Of a stretch of 64,000 nt of DNA, positions 1-8,822 are shown piece by piece. Each line of letters starts with the position of its first letter. Positions within the stretch are counted from its first letter, which is position 1. The notes beneath the pieces are model-generated. The model did no database searches. It was given only the letters and a program-made list of their open reading frames with translations, and was not told the DNA's origin. Both the position numbers and the translations under genes were made by a program. Location of the stretch: assembly GCF_003610235.1 (NCBI RefSeq), contig NZ_RAPR01000001.1:8370001-8434000 (forward strand), in the 5' to 3' direction. This stretch comes from Catellatospora citrea (GTDB taxonomy: Bacteria; Actinomycetota; Actinomycetes; Mycobacteriales; Micromonosporaceae).

Positions 1-1509
1 CAGCCGGGCGTCCCGGTTGCCGCGATGGCCGCCGGGGTGCTGGTGGCGCTCGTCGGGGCCTGGGCCGCGGCTCGCCGGGCGGCCCGGGTGGGCCCGCTGG
101 CGGCCCTGCGCACGGCGGCCCTCGACGACCGGCCGGTGACGCTGCTGCGTCTGCTCGCCGGTGGCGCGACGCTGGCGGCGGCGGTCGCCGCGGGTGTCGC
201 CGCGACCCGGGCGTCCGGCGCGGACCTGGGCACCTACGCGCTGTACGCGGCGATGGCGCTGGTCACCGCGGGCAGCCTGCTGGCCCCGGTGCTGCTGCCG
301 CCCGCGGTGCGCCTGCTCACCGCACCGTTCGCGCGCGGCCGGGGCGCGACCGTGCTGCTGGTGCGCCAGCACGTCGCCACCGCCGCCCGGCGGTCCGCGG
401 CGGCCGCCGCGCCGGTGCTGCTCTGCGTGGCGTTCACCGTCCTCATCGGCGGGATGGTGCAGACCACCACCGCCTACTACGGGCTCAACCGGGTCACCGC
501 CGCGAACGCCGCGGCCGTGGTCGTGCCCGACGGCACGCCGGGCCTGTCCGACGCCGCGGTCGGCGCCGCGGGCGGCCGGTCCGCCCTGCCGACGACGCTG
601 TACGACGGCGTCGAACCGCTGCCCGCAGCAGGCATCACCCCTGCCGAACACGTGCTGCTGACCGTCTCCGTCGGCAGTCTGACCGCCCTCCACCGACCCT
701 GGGCTGCGGGTCGACCGGACGTCGCGGGTCCCGCTGAGCAGGCCGGACCCGGTGTCGGCAGTGCGCTGCCTGCCGGATCAGGCCCCGAACGGTCGGCCGG
801 CCCGGTCGTTCCGGTCGCGGTGGCCGAGGGATTCGCCGCCTCGGCGGGCTGGGTCACCGGAAGCACGCATCCCGTGTTCGGTCCGGACGGACGCCCGATC
901 ACGCTGGAGGTCGTCGCGGTGCTCGCCGGCCGACCACTGCCGGCCGGCATCCTGCTCGACCGGGCGGCAGTGCGCGCGATGGACCCGTCGGCGCTGACCA
1001 CCGTCGTCTACTCCGGACAGCCTGTGCCGGAGAGCGCGCTCGCCGGCACAGGCGCGCGGCCGCTGTCCGCTGCCGCCTACGCGGCGAGCGGCCAGGACGA
1101 GGACGACCGTCTGGTATGGGTGTTCACCGCGTTGCTGATCGCGGTGTCGGCCGGATTCGGCCTGCTGGCGGTGGTGAACACGATGCTCATGTCGACCACC
1201 GGCCGGGCCGGGGACCTGCGGGTGCTGAAGCTGTCCGGGGCGACCCGCGGCCAGGTGCTCGGCCTGCTGGCCGCCGAGACCGCGGTGGTGGTGGTCACCG
1301 GGGCGGCGCTGGGGTTGGCCGTGGCCGTCGCCGCGCTGGCGGCGCTCGCCCGCGGGTTGAGCGCGCAGCTCGGTGTCGCGGTGCCGATGGTGATCCCGTG
1401 GGGCACGCTGGCCGCGACCGTCGGCGTGTGCCTCGTGCTGGCGGTGGCCGCGGCCATGCTGCCCGCGCTCGGCTCCGGCCGGGCGACCGGCCCCCCGGCG
1501 AGTGTTTGA
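1..1509 (+). CDS. FtsX/MacB-type ABC transporter permease, 5' end outside window
   Basis: C-terminal 502 residues of an ABC permease; the reading frame is open to the first base, so the real start lies upstream. The visible part begins with the end of an FtsX helix set (GVLVALVGAWAAARRAARVGPL), followed by several hydrophobic helices, a long Ala/Gly/Pro-rich extracytoplasmic stretch (about residues 150-390), and a second FtsX block with the typical VNTMLMSTTGRAGDLRVLKL loop followed by two more helices. This two-block layout with a large loop is that of permeases that move lipophilic substrates or act in envelope processes. The partner ATPase would be expected just upstream. Substrate unknown. 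Confidence 0.85.
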   Translation, partial: QPGVPVAAMAAGVLVALVGAWAAARRAARVGPLAALRTAALDDRPVTLLRLLAGGATLAAAVAAGVAATRASGADLGTYALYAAMALVTAGSLLAPVLLPPAVRLLTAPFARGRGATVLLVRQHVATAARRSAAAAAPVLLCVAFTVLIGGMVQTTTAYYGLNRVTAANAAAVVVPDGTPGLSDAAVGAAGGRSALPTTLYDGVEPLPAAGITPAEHVLLTVSVGSLTALHRPWAAGRPDVAGPAEQAGPGVGSALPAGSGPERSAGPVVPVAVAEGFAASAGWVTGSTHPVFGPDGRPITLEVVAVLAGRPLPAGILLDRAAVRAMDPSALTTVVYSGQPVPESALAGTGARPLSAAAYAASGQDEDDRLVWVFTALLIAVSAGFGLLAVVNTMLMSTTGRAGDLRVLKLSGATRGQVLGLLAAETAVVVVTGAALGLAVAVAALAALARGLSAQLGVAVPMVIPWGTLAATVGVCLVLAVAAAMLPALGSGRATGPPASV

Positions 1510-1603
1510 GCAGGTGGGTGACTGGGGAACGTCAGGGAATGCACGGGGGAGCGAGAGCGTTCGGTGCCGACCGTGCTCGGGACAGGGACGGCGAGGTGCG
1601 CGG

Positions 1604-2812
1604 ATGACCCAGGTGACGTACGACCCGTGGCACGCGGCGCTGCTCGATCTGCTGCACCTGACCCAGCAGGCGCAGGACGACGAGGTCGCCGAATGTGTCA
1701 GCGCGGCGCTGCGCCCGCTCGGCCTGGAGGCGACCTGCTACCTGGTCGACGAGGAGCAGCGGCACCTGCGCCCGCTGCCGGAGCGGGGCCGGGAGCAGCC
1801 CGACGCGCTGGGCGTGGAGGGCACCGTGGCCGGGCGGGCCTTCACCAGCGTGCACACCCAGCGGGTGGGCGACGGCGCCGGCGGCCGGTTGTGGGTGCCG
1901 CTGGTGGACGGCACCGAACGCCTGGGCGTGGTGGACGTCGTGCTGCGCCGCGACGACTGCGACATCGAGGCGCTGCAGGACTGGTGCGAGAGCTACGTGG
2001 GCCTGGTCGGGCACCTGCTGGCGGTGAAGATGCCGTACGGCGACTCGCTGCAGCAGGTCCGGCGGACCCGGCCCATGACGGTGGCGGGTGAGCTGCTGCT
2101 GTCGACGCTGCCGCCGCTGACGTTCACCTCCGAACGGCTCGTGATCAGCGCGGTGCTGGAGCCGCACTACGACATCGGCGGGGACGCCTTCGACTACGCG
2201 CTCGACGGCGAGATGGCGTGGTTCTGCGTGCTCGACGGCATGGGCCGCGGCCTGCCCGCGGCGGTCATGACGGTGACCGCGCTGGCCGCCATCCGCGCGG
2301 CCCGCCGCGACAATCGCGGCCTGTACGCGATCGCGCAGGCCACCGAGGACGCGCTGCGCGACCAGTTCGCCGACACCGCCTACGTCACCGGGGTGCTGTG
2401 CGAGCTGCACACCGGCACCGGGCGGCTGCGCTACATCAGCGCCGGGCATCCCGCGCCGCTGCTGCTGCGCCGCGGCCGGGCCGTCCGCGAGCTGACCGGT
2501 GGCCATCGGCTGCCGCTGGGGCTGGACGACGGCACGATCGACGTGGCCGAGGAGATGCTGGAGCCGGGGGACCAGTTGCTGCTGTACACCGACGGCATCG
2601 TCGAGGCGAGCGACCGGCGGGGGGAGATGTTCGGCGTCGAGCGGCTCGCCGACCTCACCGAGCGGGCGGCGCAGGCGAAGTTGCCCGCCCCGGAGACGCT
2701 GCGCGGGCTGGCCCACCGGGTCGCCGAGTTCCGCGACGGCCCGACCCGTGACGACGCGACGCTGATGCTGGTCGAATGGTCGGCGGAGGCGGCTCGGCGG
2801 GTGCTGCCCTGA
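1604..2812 (+). CDS. PP2C-family (SpoIIE-like) serine phosphatase with N-terminal GAF-like domain
   Basis: 402-residue cytoplasmic phosphatase. Residues about 15-150 look like a GAF sensory domain; the rest is a PPM/SpoIIE catalytic domain with YDIGGDAFDYA, VLDGMGRGLPAAVMT, GHPAPLLLRRG, LYTDGIVEA and RDDATLML, which carry the metal-binding Asp residues. Such enzymes dephosphorylate anti-anti-sigma factors, but no anti-sigma or STAS gene is next to it, so the partner is unknown. ATG 1604 was chosen because GAGG lies 9 bases upstream; longer in-frame starts would only add low-complexity sequence. It follows the permease by 94 bp and converges on the next gene. Confidence 0.88.
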   Translation: MTQVTYDPWHAALLDLLHLTQQAQDDEVAECVSAALRPLGLEATCYLVDEEQRHLRPLPERGREQPDALGVEGTVAGRAFTSVHTQRVGDGAGGRLWVPLVDGTERLGVVDVVLRRDDCDIEALQDWCESYVGLVGHLLAVKMPYGDSLQQVRRTRPMTVAGELLLSTLPPLTFTSERLVISAVLEPHYDIGGDAFDYALDGEMAWFCVLDGMGRGLPAAVMTVTALAAIRAARRDNRGLYAIAQATEDALRDQFADTAYVTGVLCELHTGTGRLRYISAGHPAPLLLRRGRAVRELTGGHRLPLGLDDGTIDVAEEMLEPGDQLLLYTDGIVEASDRRGEMFGVERLADLTERAAQAKLPAPETLRGLAHRVAEFRDGPTRDDATLMLVEWSAEAARRVLP

Positions 2813-2830
2813 GCCGCCGGTCCGGCGTGG

Positions 2831-3427
2831 TCAGCGCGGGGAGGTCCAGCCCGTGCCTGCGGGGGCGGCCGTGCCCGCGGGCTGGGCGGCGGGAGCCGCC
2901 GGTGGCACGTACTGCTGGTGCGCCGCGGTCATCGCGGCGGTGAACTCGGCGTCGAACTCGGGAGCGGGATCGCGGACGGCGATCCACTGCCCGTCGCGGG
3001 TGACGCGCGCCTGCGCGATGACCTCCCAGCGGGCGCGGACCAGTCCGATGTAGCCGACGATCACGGTGATCAGCGCAGCTGCCAGCAGCAGCGGCAGAGC
3101 CGGCTCGCCGACGTTCAGCGCGACCGCGGCCACGGGAACGGCGAAGCCGACCGCGGTGAGCAGCCCGAACCACAGCCGCTGCCGGCGTCGCCGAGTGCGG
3201 CACCGGCCGCAGTAGTGCCACACGGGCGCATCGACCACCTGGCGGGTGGTGGCGCGCACGATGAGGAAGACGAGCAGACCCAGTGGTATCAGCGCGTACG
3301 TCCACCCGGCCGGGGCCGACTCGAACCTGGTGCGCGCCCGCAGCGTGGGCGGAAGTCCATGCCGGCTGCACACGTTCGGGATGCCGTGTCCCACGGCCGC
3401 CCAACTGGCGGGGATGAGGGTCTGCAC
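2831..3427 (-). CDS. Small membrane protein of unknown function
   Basis: 198 residues, GTG start with GAGGAG close upstream. Three or four hydrophobic segments are visible (about residues 43-60, 88-105, 110-130), separated by a short basic region with CGRCRTRRRRQR that could be half of a zinc ribbon. The C-terminus is Pro/Ala/Gln-rich and probably disordered. I do not recognise the family. It converges on the phosphatase gene with only 18 bp between stops. Confidence 0.6.
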   Translation of the reverse strand: MQTLIPASWAAVGHGIPNVCSRHGLPPTLRARTRFESAPAGWTYALIPLGLLVFLIVRATTRQVVDAPVWHYCGRCRTRRRRQRLWFGLLTAVGFAVPVAAVALNVGEPALPLLLAAALITVIVGYIGLVRARWEVIAQARVTRDGQWIAVRDPAPEFDAEFTAAMTAAHQQYVPPAAPAAQPAGTAAPAGTGWTSPR

Positions 3428-3529
3428 GATGCTCCTCGGCGTCGATCCCGGTGACTGCGGTGCCCGATCATCGCACGGACCACGCTGCGGTGGGAGGCGA
3501 GACGGACGTCCACGAACGAGCGGTGACGG

Positions 3530-4150
3530 CTAGCCGGACACCATGCCGAGCATCATGGTCACCTGGGCGGTGCGGGAGGAGTCGACGCGGGTCGCGAACT
3601 CCAGCACCTTCGGGTTGACCCCTGAGGTCAGCTCCATCCGGGCGTACTCGATGGCCTGGTGCTGGTGGCCGAGCAGCAGGTTGAGGAAGACCTTGTCGAA
3701 CTCGGCGGCGGGGGCGTCGCGCAGCGCCTTGACCTCGTCCGGCCCGGTCGCGGGCAGGCCGCCGTGTCCGGCGTGCAGGTTCGGGTCGGCGGCGGGCGTG
3801 AGCGGCTTGGTCCACGCGCGCAGCCAGCCCTGTACGGCGGTCAGCTCGTCGGCCTGCGTCACGTCCATCGCCGCGGCCAGATCGCGCACCTTCGTGTTCG
3901 CGCTGCGGGCGGCGGCGAGCTTCAGCAGCTCGGCGGCGGGACCGTACTGCGCGGACATCATCTGCAGGAACATCACGTCGGTGTCGTTGTAACCGCCCGA
4001 CTCGGAGACGGCCGGCGGCGGCGACCCGGACGGCGGCGCGAACGACGGCACGGACGACGGCACGGACGACGGCCTGGCGCCGGCCCCGGGCGGCGCGTCA
4101 CAGGCGGCCAGGGTCACCACGGCGACGGCGAGCAGGACGAAGCGCTTCAT
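3530..4150 (-). CDS. DUF305-type lipoprotein
   Basis: 206 residues. The N-terminus is a lipoprotein signal (LLAVAVVTLAAC, lipobox Cys16) followed by a Pro/Ser linker and a DUF305/ferritin-like four-helix domain: MFLQMMSAQYGPAAELLKLA, then LLLGHQHQAIEYARMEL and FATRVDSSRTAQVTMMLGM. The His/Met-rich helices of this family are thought to bind metal, copper in some members. In the first half the His residues usual in family members are partly replaced (MFLQMMSAQYG instead of FVxxMxxHHxxA), so metal binding is doubtful. ATG has GAGGAG upstream. It lies downstream of the LPMO gene but is separated from it by a strong hairpin. Confidence 0.75.
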   Translation of the reverse strand: MKRFVLLAVAVVTLAACDAPPGAGARPSSVPSSVPSFAPPSGSPPPAVSESGGYNDTDVMFLQMMSAQYGPAAELLKLAAARSANTKVRDLAAAMDVTQADELTAVQGWLRAWTKPLTPAADPNLHAGHGGLPATGPDEVKALRDAPAAEFDKVFLNLLLGHQHQAIEYARMELTSGVNPKVLEFATRVDSSRTAQVTMMLGMVSG

Positions 4151-4200
4151 GTGCGGATGGCTCCTCGTGACCGGGCGTGCGGGCGGCGGCTCGGGTGGGC

Positions 4201-4230
4201 CGGTCCGCGGCTCGGGTGAGCCGCGGACCG
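4201..4230 (-). terminator. Hairpin after the LPMO gene
   Basis: Perfect 13-bp arms (4201-4213 and 4218-4230, CGGTCCGCGGCTC) around a GGGT loop, beginning 14 bp past the LPMO stop. No T tract. It probably separates the LPMO gene from the DUF305 gene. Confidence 0.6.
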
Positions 4231-4243
4231 GGTCATGCGGCGA

Positions 4244-4981
4244 TCAGATGCGCTGCCACAGGGCAGGCACGTTGGGCGGCTCCCAGCCGGCGAGCGCGGT
4301 GTGCGCCTGCAGGCAGCGGTAGCTGAGCCCGCCGTAGGTCACGGTCGCGCCGACGGCGTACGCGGTGCCCGCTGCCCAGGTGCCGCCGGCCGGCGGCGGG
4401 TTGGACGGCGGAGGCGACTGCGGCGGGTTGGGCGACGGCGACGTCGGAGGCGGCGTCGGGTTGCCGCCGCCACCACCGACCTGGAGGTCTACGCAGGAGT
4501 AGAACGCCATCGCGGTGTCGTAGATGTTCCACCGGGCCAGCACGGTGAACCGGCCGGTGCGGCCGCCGAGGCTGACGGCGTGCGAGACCGTCGCACCGGG
4601 CTGGGCGCCGTTGTCGTTGAAGACCGCGATGCGGGTGCTTCCGACGAAGTACTCCCAGGTGCTGGTGCGGTGGCGGGCGGTGAGCACCCAGTTGAACGTG
4701 ACGTTGTTGCCGACCGAGGCCGCGGGCCAGTTCTTGCTGTTGTCGTTGAGCACCGCGAACCGGCTGCCGCCGCCGTTGCACTGCATCGAGCCCTTGGGAG
4801 CCTCGACGCTCTGCGGCTCGTAGACGATGTCACCGCAGCCGGTGACCCGACCCTGGGCGCAGTTGGCCTGGCGGCTGGGCGGGGACGAGATGTACCCGTG
4901 CGCGCTCGCCGGATTGGCGATCAAGCCGGACACCAGGATCGTGAAGATGGACAGGACGGGTAGGACGATCCGTTTTCGCAT
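4244..4981 (-). CDS. AA10 lytic polysaccharide monooxygenase with CBM5/12 chitin-binding-type module
   Basis: 245 residues. Signal peptide 1-27 ends in ASA, leaving His28 as the mature N-terminus (AHGYISSPPSRQ), the first half of the copper histidine brace; His104 (TARHRTSTWEYF) is the second, and Phe160 in WNIYDTAMAFYSC fits the axial position. AA10 domain about 28-168, then a Gly/Pro/Ser linker, then about residues 196-245 a CBM5/12 module (WAAGTAYAVGATVTYGGLSYRC). The enzyme oxidatively cleaves crystalline polysaccharide outside the cell; the TARHxTSTWxYF context is common in cellulose- as well as chitin-active members. ATG has a GAGGAGAC stretch just upstream. A palindrome with a GTTAGGA half-site lies about 100 bp upstream. 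Confidence 0.92.
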   Translation of the reverse strand: MRKRIVLPVLSIFTILVSGLIANPASAHGYISSPPSRQANCAQGRVTGCGDIVYEPQSVEAPKGSMQCNGGGSRFAVLNDNSKNWPAASVGNNVTFNWVLTARHRTSTWEYFVGSTRIAVFNDNGAQPGATVSHAVSLGGRTGRFTVLARWNIYDTAMAFYSCVDLQVGGGGGNPTPPPTSPSPNPPQSPPPSNPPPAGGTWAAGTAYAVGATVTYGGLSYRCLQAHTALAGWEPPNVPALWQRI

Positions 4982-5081
4982 GTCTCCTCCTCGCTTCTGT
5001 GCGGGATGGACGGACCGGGAGGGACGAGTGCCGGTGTCGTGAGAGGAGACATCGACACTCGTTCACGAAAACATAAATTAA

Positions 5082-5095
5082 ACAGTCCTAACTGT
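5082..5095. promoter_or_regulatory. Palindrome upstream of LPMO gene
   Basis: ACAGT-CCTA-ACTGT, perfect 5-bp arms in an A/T-rich patch 100 bp upstream of the LPMO start. On the minus strand it reads ACAGTTAGGACTGT and shares the half-site AC(A/T)GTTAGGA with the two palindromes between the sugar ABC operon and the cellulase gene. Confidence 0.45.
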
Positions 5096-5138
5096 AAATA
5101 CGCTTAACTGAGATTGCGTTCAAGTTGGCACGTGTCCG

Positions 5139-5186
5139 GACAGCACGGAGCCCCGGCCGCAAACGCGGCCGGGGCTCCGTGCTGTC
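5139..5186 (-). terminator. Strong hairpin after the double ABC exporter
   Basis: 22-bp perfect arms (5139-5160 and 5165-5186) around an AAAC loop, starting 5 bp beyond the stop of the exporter gene. No T tract. It also faces the upstream side of the LPMO region. Confidence 0.8.
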
Positions 5187-5191
5187 GCCGG

Positions 5192-8100
5192 TCAACCGGC
5201 CAGGTGGCCCCAGCCCGCCTCCAGCTCGCTCCACGAGCCCTGCGCGACCACCTCGCCGTTGATCAGCACGACGACCCGGTCCGCCTGCACGAGCGCGGCC
5301 CGCTTGGACGTCGAGCCGACCACGGTCAGCCCGTGCGCGCGCAGCGCCTGCCACAGCGCCAGCTCCGTGGTCACGTCCAGGGCGGACGACACGTCGTCGG
5401 CGATCAGCAGCTCGGTGCCCGGCGCCAGGGCCCGCGCCAGCGCCAGCCGCTGCAACTGGCCGCCGGACAGCCGGGTGCCCTTGTGCCCGATGAGCAGCTC
5501 CATGCCACTGCCCGCCGCGGCCAGGTCGTGCTCCAGCTGCGCCGTCGCCACCGCCTGCGCGGCGTCGACGTCGTGGCCGAGGCGGATGTTGTCGCCGACC
5601 GTGCCGGACAGCACCCGCGGCAGTTGGGCCACGTACCCGACCTGGTTGGGGCGCAGGAACACCTCGGGCTCGGCGACCCGGTCGCCGTTCCACAGCAGCT
5701 CGCCGTCGTGGTGCACGATGCCCGCCAGGGCCCGCAGCAGCGACGACTTGCCCGAGCCGACCGGGCCGAGCACGAGCACCAGGTCACCGCGCTCCACGGC
5801 GAGGTCGACTCCGCGTACGCCGACCGTGCCGTCCTCGTGCACCGCGCCGAACTTCGACAGCTCCAGCCGGTGCAGCGGATTGCGCGGCGCGGCCACCGGC
5901 CCCGGCGCGGTGCCCGCGGACAGGTCCACGCCCGGCACCGCCGCCGAGTACGCGCCCACGCCGGCCATCGCCACGGTGCGCCTGGTCCACACCCGCGCCG
6001 ACGGCAGCTGCGAGACCAGCGAGGCCGTGGTCCACGCGAACCACCGCGCCGAACCCAGCGTCGACACCGCCACCAGGGTCGCGCCCGCGCCCAGGTCGCC
6101 GGCCATGAACAGCGCCCACACCGCGATCGGCAGCAGGCCCGCCAGCAGCGACGGGGTCGAACGCGCCCACACCTGCATGGCGATCTCCTGGCGCTGCCGT
6201 TCGCTGCGGGCGGCGTCGAGCCGGGCCAGCTGGCCCAGCACCGGCCGGGTCGCGCCGGCCAGCTTGACCGTGCGCGCCGACGACAGCGACGACACCAGGA
6301 ACGTGGCGAACGCGGCCCGCGCCGCCACGGTGTGCGCGGCCGAGCGTTTCAGCACCGGCGCGAACAGCGTCGCGGCCAGCGCCGAGACCACCATCGTGCC
6401 GGTGAAGAACAGCGCGGGCACGATCGAGCCGGACACCAGCGTCATCGCGACGATCATGACGATGCTGATGGTCTGGTCGACCAGGTTGTCGGCCAGCATC
6501 ACCACCCGCTCGTTGTCACCGCCCTGCGCGACGACCTCGGCCGGGGTGTGCGCGCTGACCCGGCGCGGCCCGGTCTGCCCGTGCACCAGCCGCAGGTTGA
6601 TCCGCAGCATCTGCCGGACCCACCACTCCGGATACCACAGGCCCGCGAAGTAGCCCGCCGGAGTGGTCACGGCCAGCCCGGCGACGATGCCAACCGCAGG
6701 CCACCAGGGACTGCCCGAGCCGTCGACCACGTCGGCCCACAGCCACGGCAGCACCGTGCCGTCCAGGCCGAACAGCACCATGACGGTGAACAGCGCGACC
6801 GAGACCTGGCCGAAGCGGAAGTCGTTGACGGTCAGCCGGAAGATCTCGCGCAGGGTGCGCACCCGCTGCGGGGCCGGCAGCGGTGGCGGATCGGCCTTGG
6901 GCGGCGCGACCAGGTCCCCGCCCGAGCTGTCGCCCACGCTCACGGCCGGGCCGTCCGGCCGGGCCGAGCCACTCTGCGGTACGTCGCCCGACGCGCCCTC
7001 GCCCGCCGACTCCAGGCCGTACGCGGTCGCCAGGACCAGCTCGCCGTCGGCCGCGCTGCTGTGGCTGGTCGCCAGCAGCTGCGCGAACCGCGCCGACTCC
7101 GACAGCGGCCCGGCCTCCACGACCCGGCCGTCGGCCAGCACCACGACCTCGTCGCAGTCGCGCACCGAGGACAGCCGGTGCGCGATGACCACGCCGATGC
7201 GCCCGCGCAGCAGCCGCTGGGCGGCGTGCTGCACCCGCGCCTCGGTGACCGGGTCCATCCGGGCGGTGGCCTCGTCGAGGATCACCACCTGCGGGTCGCG
7301 GACCAGGATGCGGGCGAACGCGACCAGCTGCTCCTGGCCCGCCGACAGCTTCTGGCCGCCCTCGCCGAGCTTGGTCTGCAGGCCGTCGGGCAGCGTGTCG
7401 ACCCACGAGGTCAGCCCCAGCTCGTCCATGGCCTGCCCGGCCGCGTCGAGCAGGTCCGGGTCGAACAGCGCGATGTTCTCCGCCAGGGTGCCGGCGAGGA
7501 TCTCGGTGCGCTGCGGCACGATCGCGACCCAGCGCCGCAGCGCCTCGACCTCCAGGTCCAGCAGGTCCGTGCCGCCCAGGAACACGGTGCCGCGGGGCAC
7601 GTCCACGGCCCGGGTCAGCACCTTGGCCAGCGTCGACTTGCCCGAGCCGGTCCGGCCGACCAGGGCGTACGAGCGTCCGGGCGCGAAGGTCAGGTCCAGC
7701 TCCCGCAGCGCCGGGCGGCGGCGGTCGGTGGAGTAGTGGAAGGTCAGCCCGCGTACCTCGATGTTGCCGGTGGCGGGCGCCGAGCCGCCGGTCGGCTCCT
7801 GCGGGGTGTCGCGCAGCAGCTGCACCCGCGCCCACGCGCCGAGCGCGTGCTGCAGCTCCGGCAGCATCCGGCTGACCTGCTCAACGGTGCCGCCGAAGGC
7901 CAGCGCCAGCAGCCACGCGCCGGTGAGCCGGGCCGCGCCCAGGTGGCCCGCCGACAGCGCCCACACGCCGCCGAGCACCAGCACGGCGATGCCCGCCCGG
8001 GTCACGCCGGAGGCGATGGTGCTCACCCGCGACGACAGCGCCCACACGCGACGACCGCGCCTGAGCACCTCACTGGAACGCTGAGCGTAGAGGCGCAGCA

Positions 8101-8716
8101 CGTACGGGCGGCCCAGGCTGGTGCGCACGTCGTCCTGGCCGTGCACCGACTCCTCCTGCACGGCGGCCAGGTCCGACCAGGCCTCCTCCTCGTGCATCCG
8201 GGCCGGGCCGATCGCGGTCGTCGGGCGGCGCAGGCCGAACCCGAGCACCAGCGACAGCAGCAGCATGGCCAGGCCGGCCGGCCACCACACGACGAACGCG
8301 GTGACCACGGACAGCACCGCGACCGCGCCCGACTGGGCCAGCCGGACGCCGCTGCCGCGAAGCTGCGAGCCGACCTGGTACACGTCGCCGTCGATCCGGT
8401 CGAGCAGCTCGCCGACCGGGGTGCCCTCCAGCGTCGGCAGGCTCTGCCCGAAGGCGACCCGGCACAGCCGACGGCGTACGTCGGCCGCCCAGTCGGCGGT
8501 GAGCCGAGCCATGATCAGGCTGAGGACGAGGTCGCTGAGCACCACCACCGCCAGCGCCGTGGCCAGCGCGGTGAAAGCGAGCGTGGACCGGTCCACCAGC
8601 ACGATGCCCGCCAGGGCTGCGGCCAGTGCGGCAGAGGCGGCGCCGGCCACGATGAGCACCAGCACCGCCAAGGTTCGGCGGGGCGACGTGGCCCACAGGT
8701 CACGGAACAGACGCAT
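5192..8716 (-). CDS. One-chain double ABC exporter (TMD-NBD-TMD-NBD) with an asymmetric second ATP site
   Basis: 1174 residues, two fused half-transporters. TMD1 about 10-300; NBD1 has Walker A GRTGSGKS (354-361), signature LSAGQ (457-461), Walker B VVILDE (Asp481, Glu482) and H-loop His513. An Ala/Ser/Pro linker spans about 545-620. TMD2 about 625-915; NBD2 has Walker A GPVGSGKS (984-991), signature LSGGQ (1083-1087), Walker B LLIADD with Asp1108 in place of the catalytic Glu, and Ser1137 where the H-loop His is expected. Substrate unknown; multidrug or peptide export is possible. ATG with AAGGGG upstream. No partner genes; a strong hairpin follows. Confidence 0.92.
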   Translation of the reverse strand: MRLFRDLWATSPRRTLAVLVLIVAGAASAALAAALAGIVLVDRSTLAFTALATALAVVVLSDLVLSLIMARLTADWAADVRRRLCRVAFGQSLPTLEGTPVGELLDRIDGDVYQVGSQLRGSGVRLAQSGAVAVLSVVTAFVVWWPAGLAMLLLSLVLGFGLRRPTTAIGPARMHEEEAWSDLAAVQEESVHGQDDVRTSLGRPYVLRLYAQRSSEVLRRGRRVWALSSRVSTIASGVTRAGIAVLVLGGVWALSAGHLGAARLTGAWLLALAFGGTVEQVSRMLPELQHALGAWARVQLLRDTPQEPTGGSAPATGNIEVRGLTFHYSTDRRRPALRELDLTFAPGRSYALVGRTGSGKSTLAKVLTRAVDVPRGTVFLGGTDLLDLEVEALRRWVAIVPQRTEILAGTLAENIALFDPDLLDAAGQAMDELGLTSWVDTLPDGLQTKLGEGGQKLSAGQEQLVAFARILVRDPQVVILDEATARMDPVTEARVQHAAQRLLRGRIGVVIAHRLSSVRDCDEVVVLADGRVVEAGPLSESARFAQLLATSHSSAADGELVLATAYGLESAGEGASGDVPQSGSARPDGPAVSVGDSSGGDLVAPPKADPPPLPAPQRVRTLREIFRLTVNDFRFGQVSVALFTVMVLFGLDGTVLPWLWADVVDGSGSPWWPAVGIVAGLAVTTPAGYFAGLWYPEWWVRQMLRINLRLVHGQTGPRRVSAHTPAEVVAQGGDNERVVMLADNLVDQTISIVMIVAMTLVSGSIVPALFFTGTMVVSALAATLFAPVLKRSAAHTVAARAAFATFLVSSLSSARTVKLAGATRPVLGQLARLDAARSERQRQEIAMQVWARSTPSLLAGLLPIAVWALFMAGDLGAGATLVAVSTLGSARWFAWTTASLVSQLPSARVWTRRTVAMAGVGAYSAAVPGVDLSAGTAPGPVAAPRNPLHRLELSKFGAVHEDGTVGVRGVDLAVERGDLVLVLGPVGSGKSSLLRALAGIVHHDGELLWNGDRVAEPEVFLRPNQVGYVAQLPRVLSGTVGDNIRLGHDVDAAQAVATAQLEHDLAAAGSGMELLIGHKGTRLSGGQLQRLALARALAPGTELLIADDVSSALDVTTELALWQALRAHGLTVVGSTSKRAALVQADRVVVLINGEVVAQGSWSELEAGWGHLAG

Positions 8717-8822
8717 GGCAGGCCCCTTGCAGCTGGTTTGATCTGGTCCCCAGCATGCAAGGCCGCCCCGCCCGAGCTCAACGCAATTACGGAGGCACGG
8801 GCGTGGTGATCACCACAGTCGG

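Noticed and set aside
1532..2716. Minus-strand frame of 394 codons over the phosphatase gene
   Set aside because: Gln/Arg/Val-rich low-complexity shadow opposite a clear PP2C gene.
5114..8809. Very long open frame on the plus strand opposite the double ABC exporter
   Set aside because: It is rich in Arg/Gln/His/Gly, has no recognisable domain and lies antisense to a gene with full ABC motifs. High-GC codon bias opens such antisense frames.
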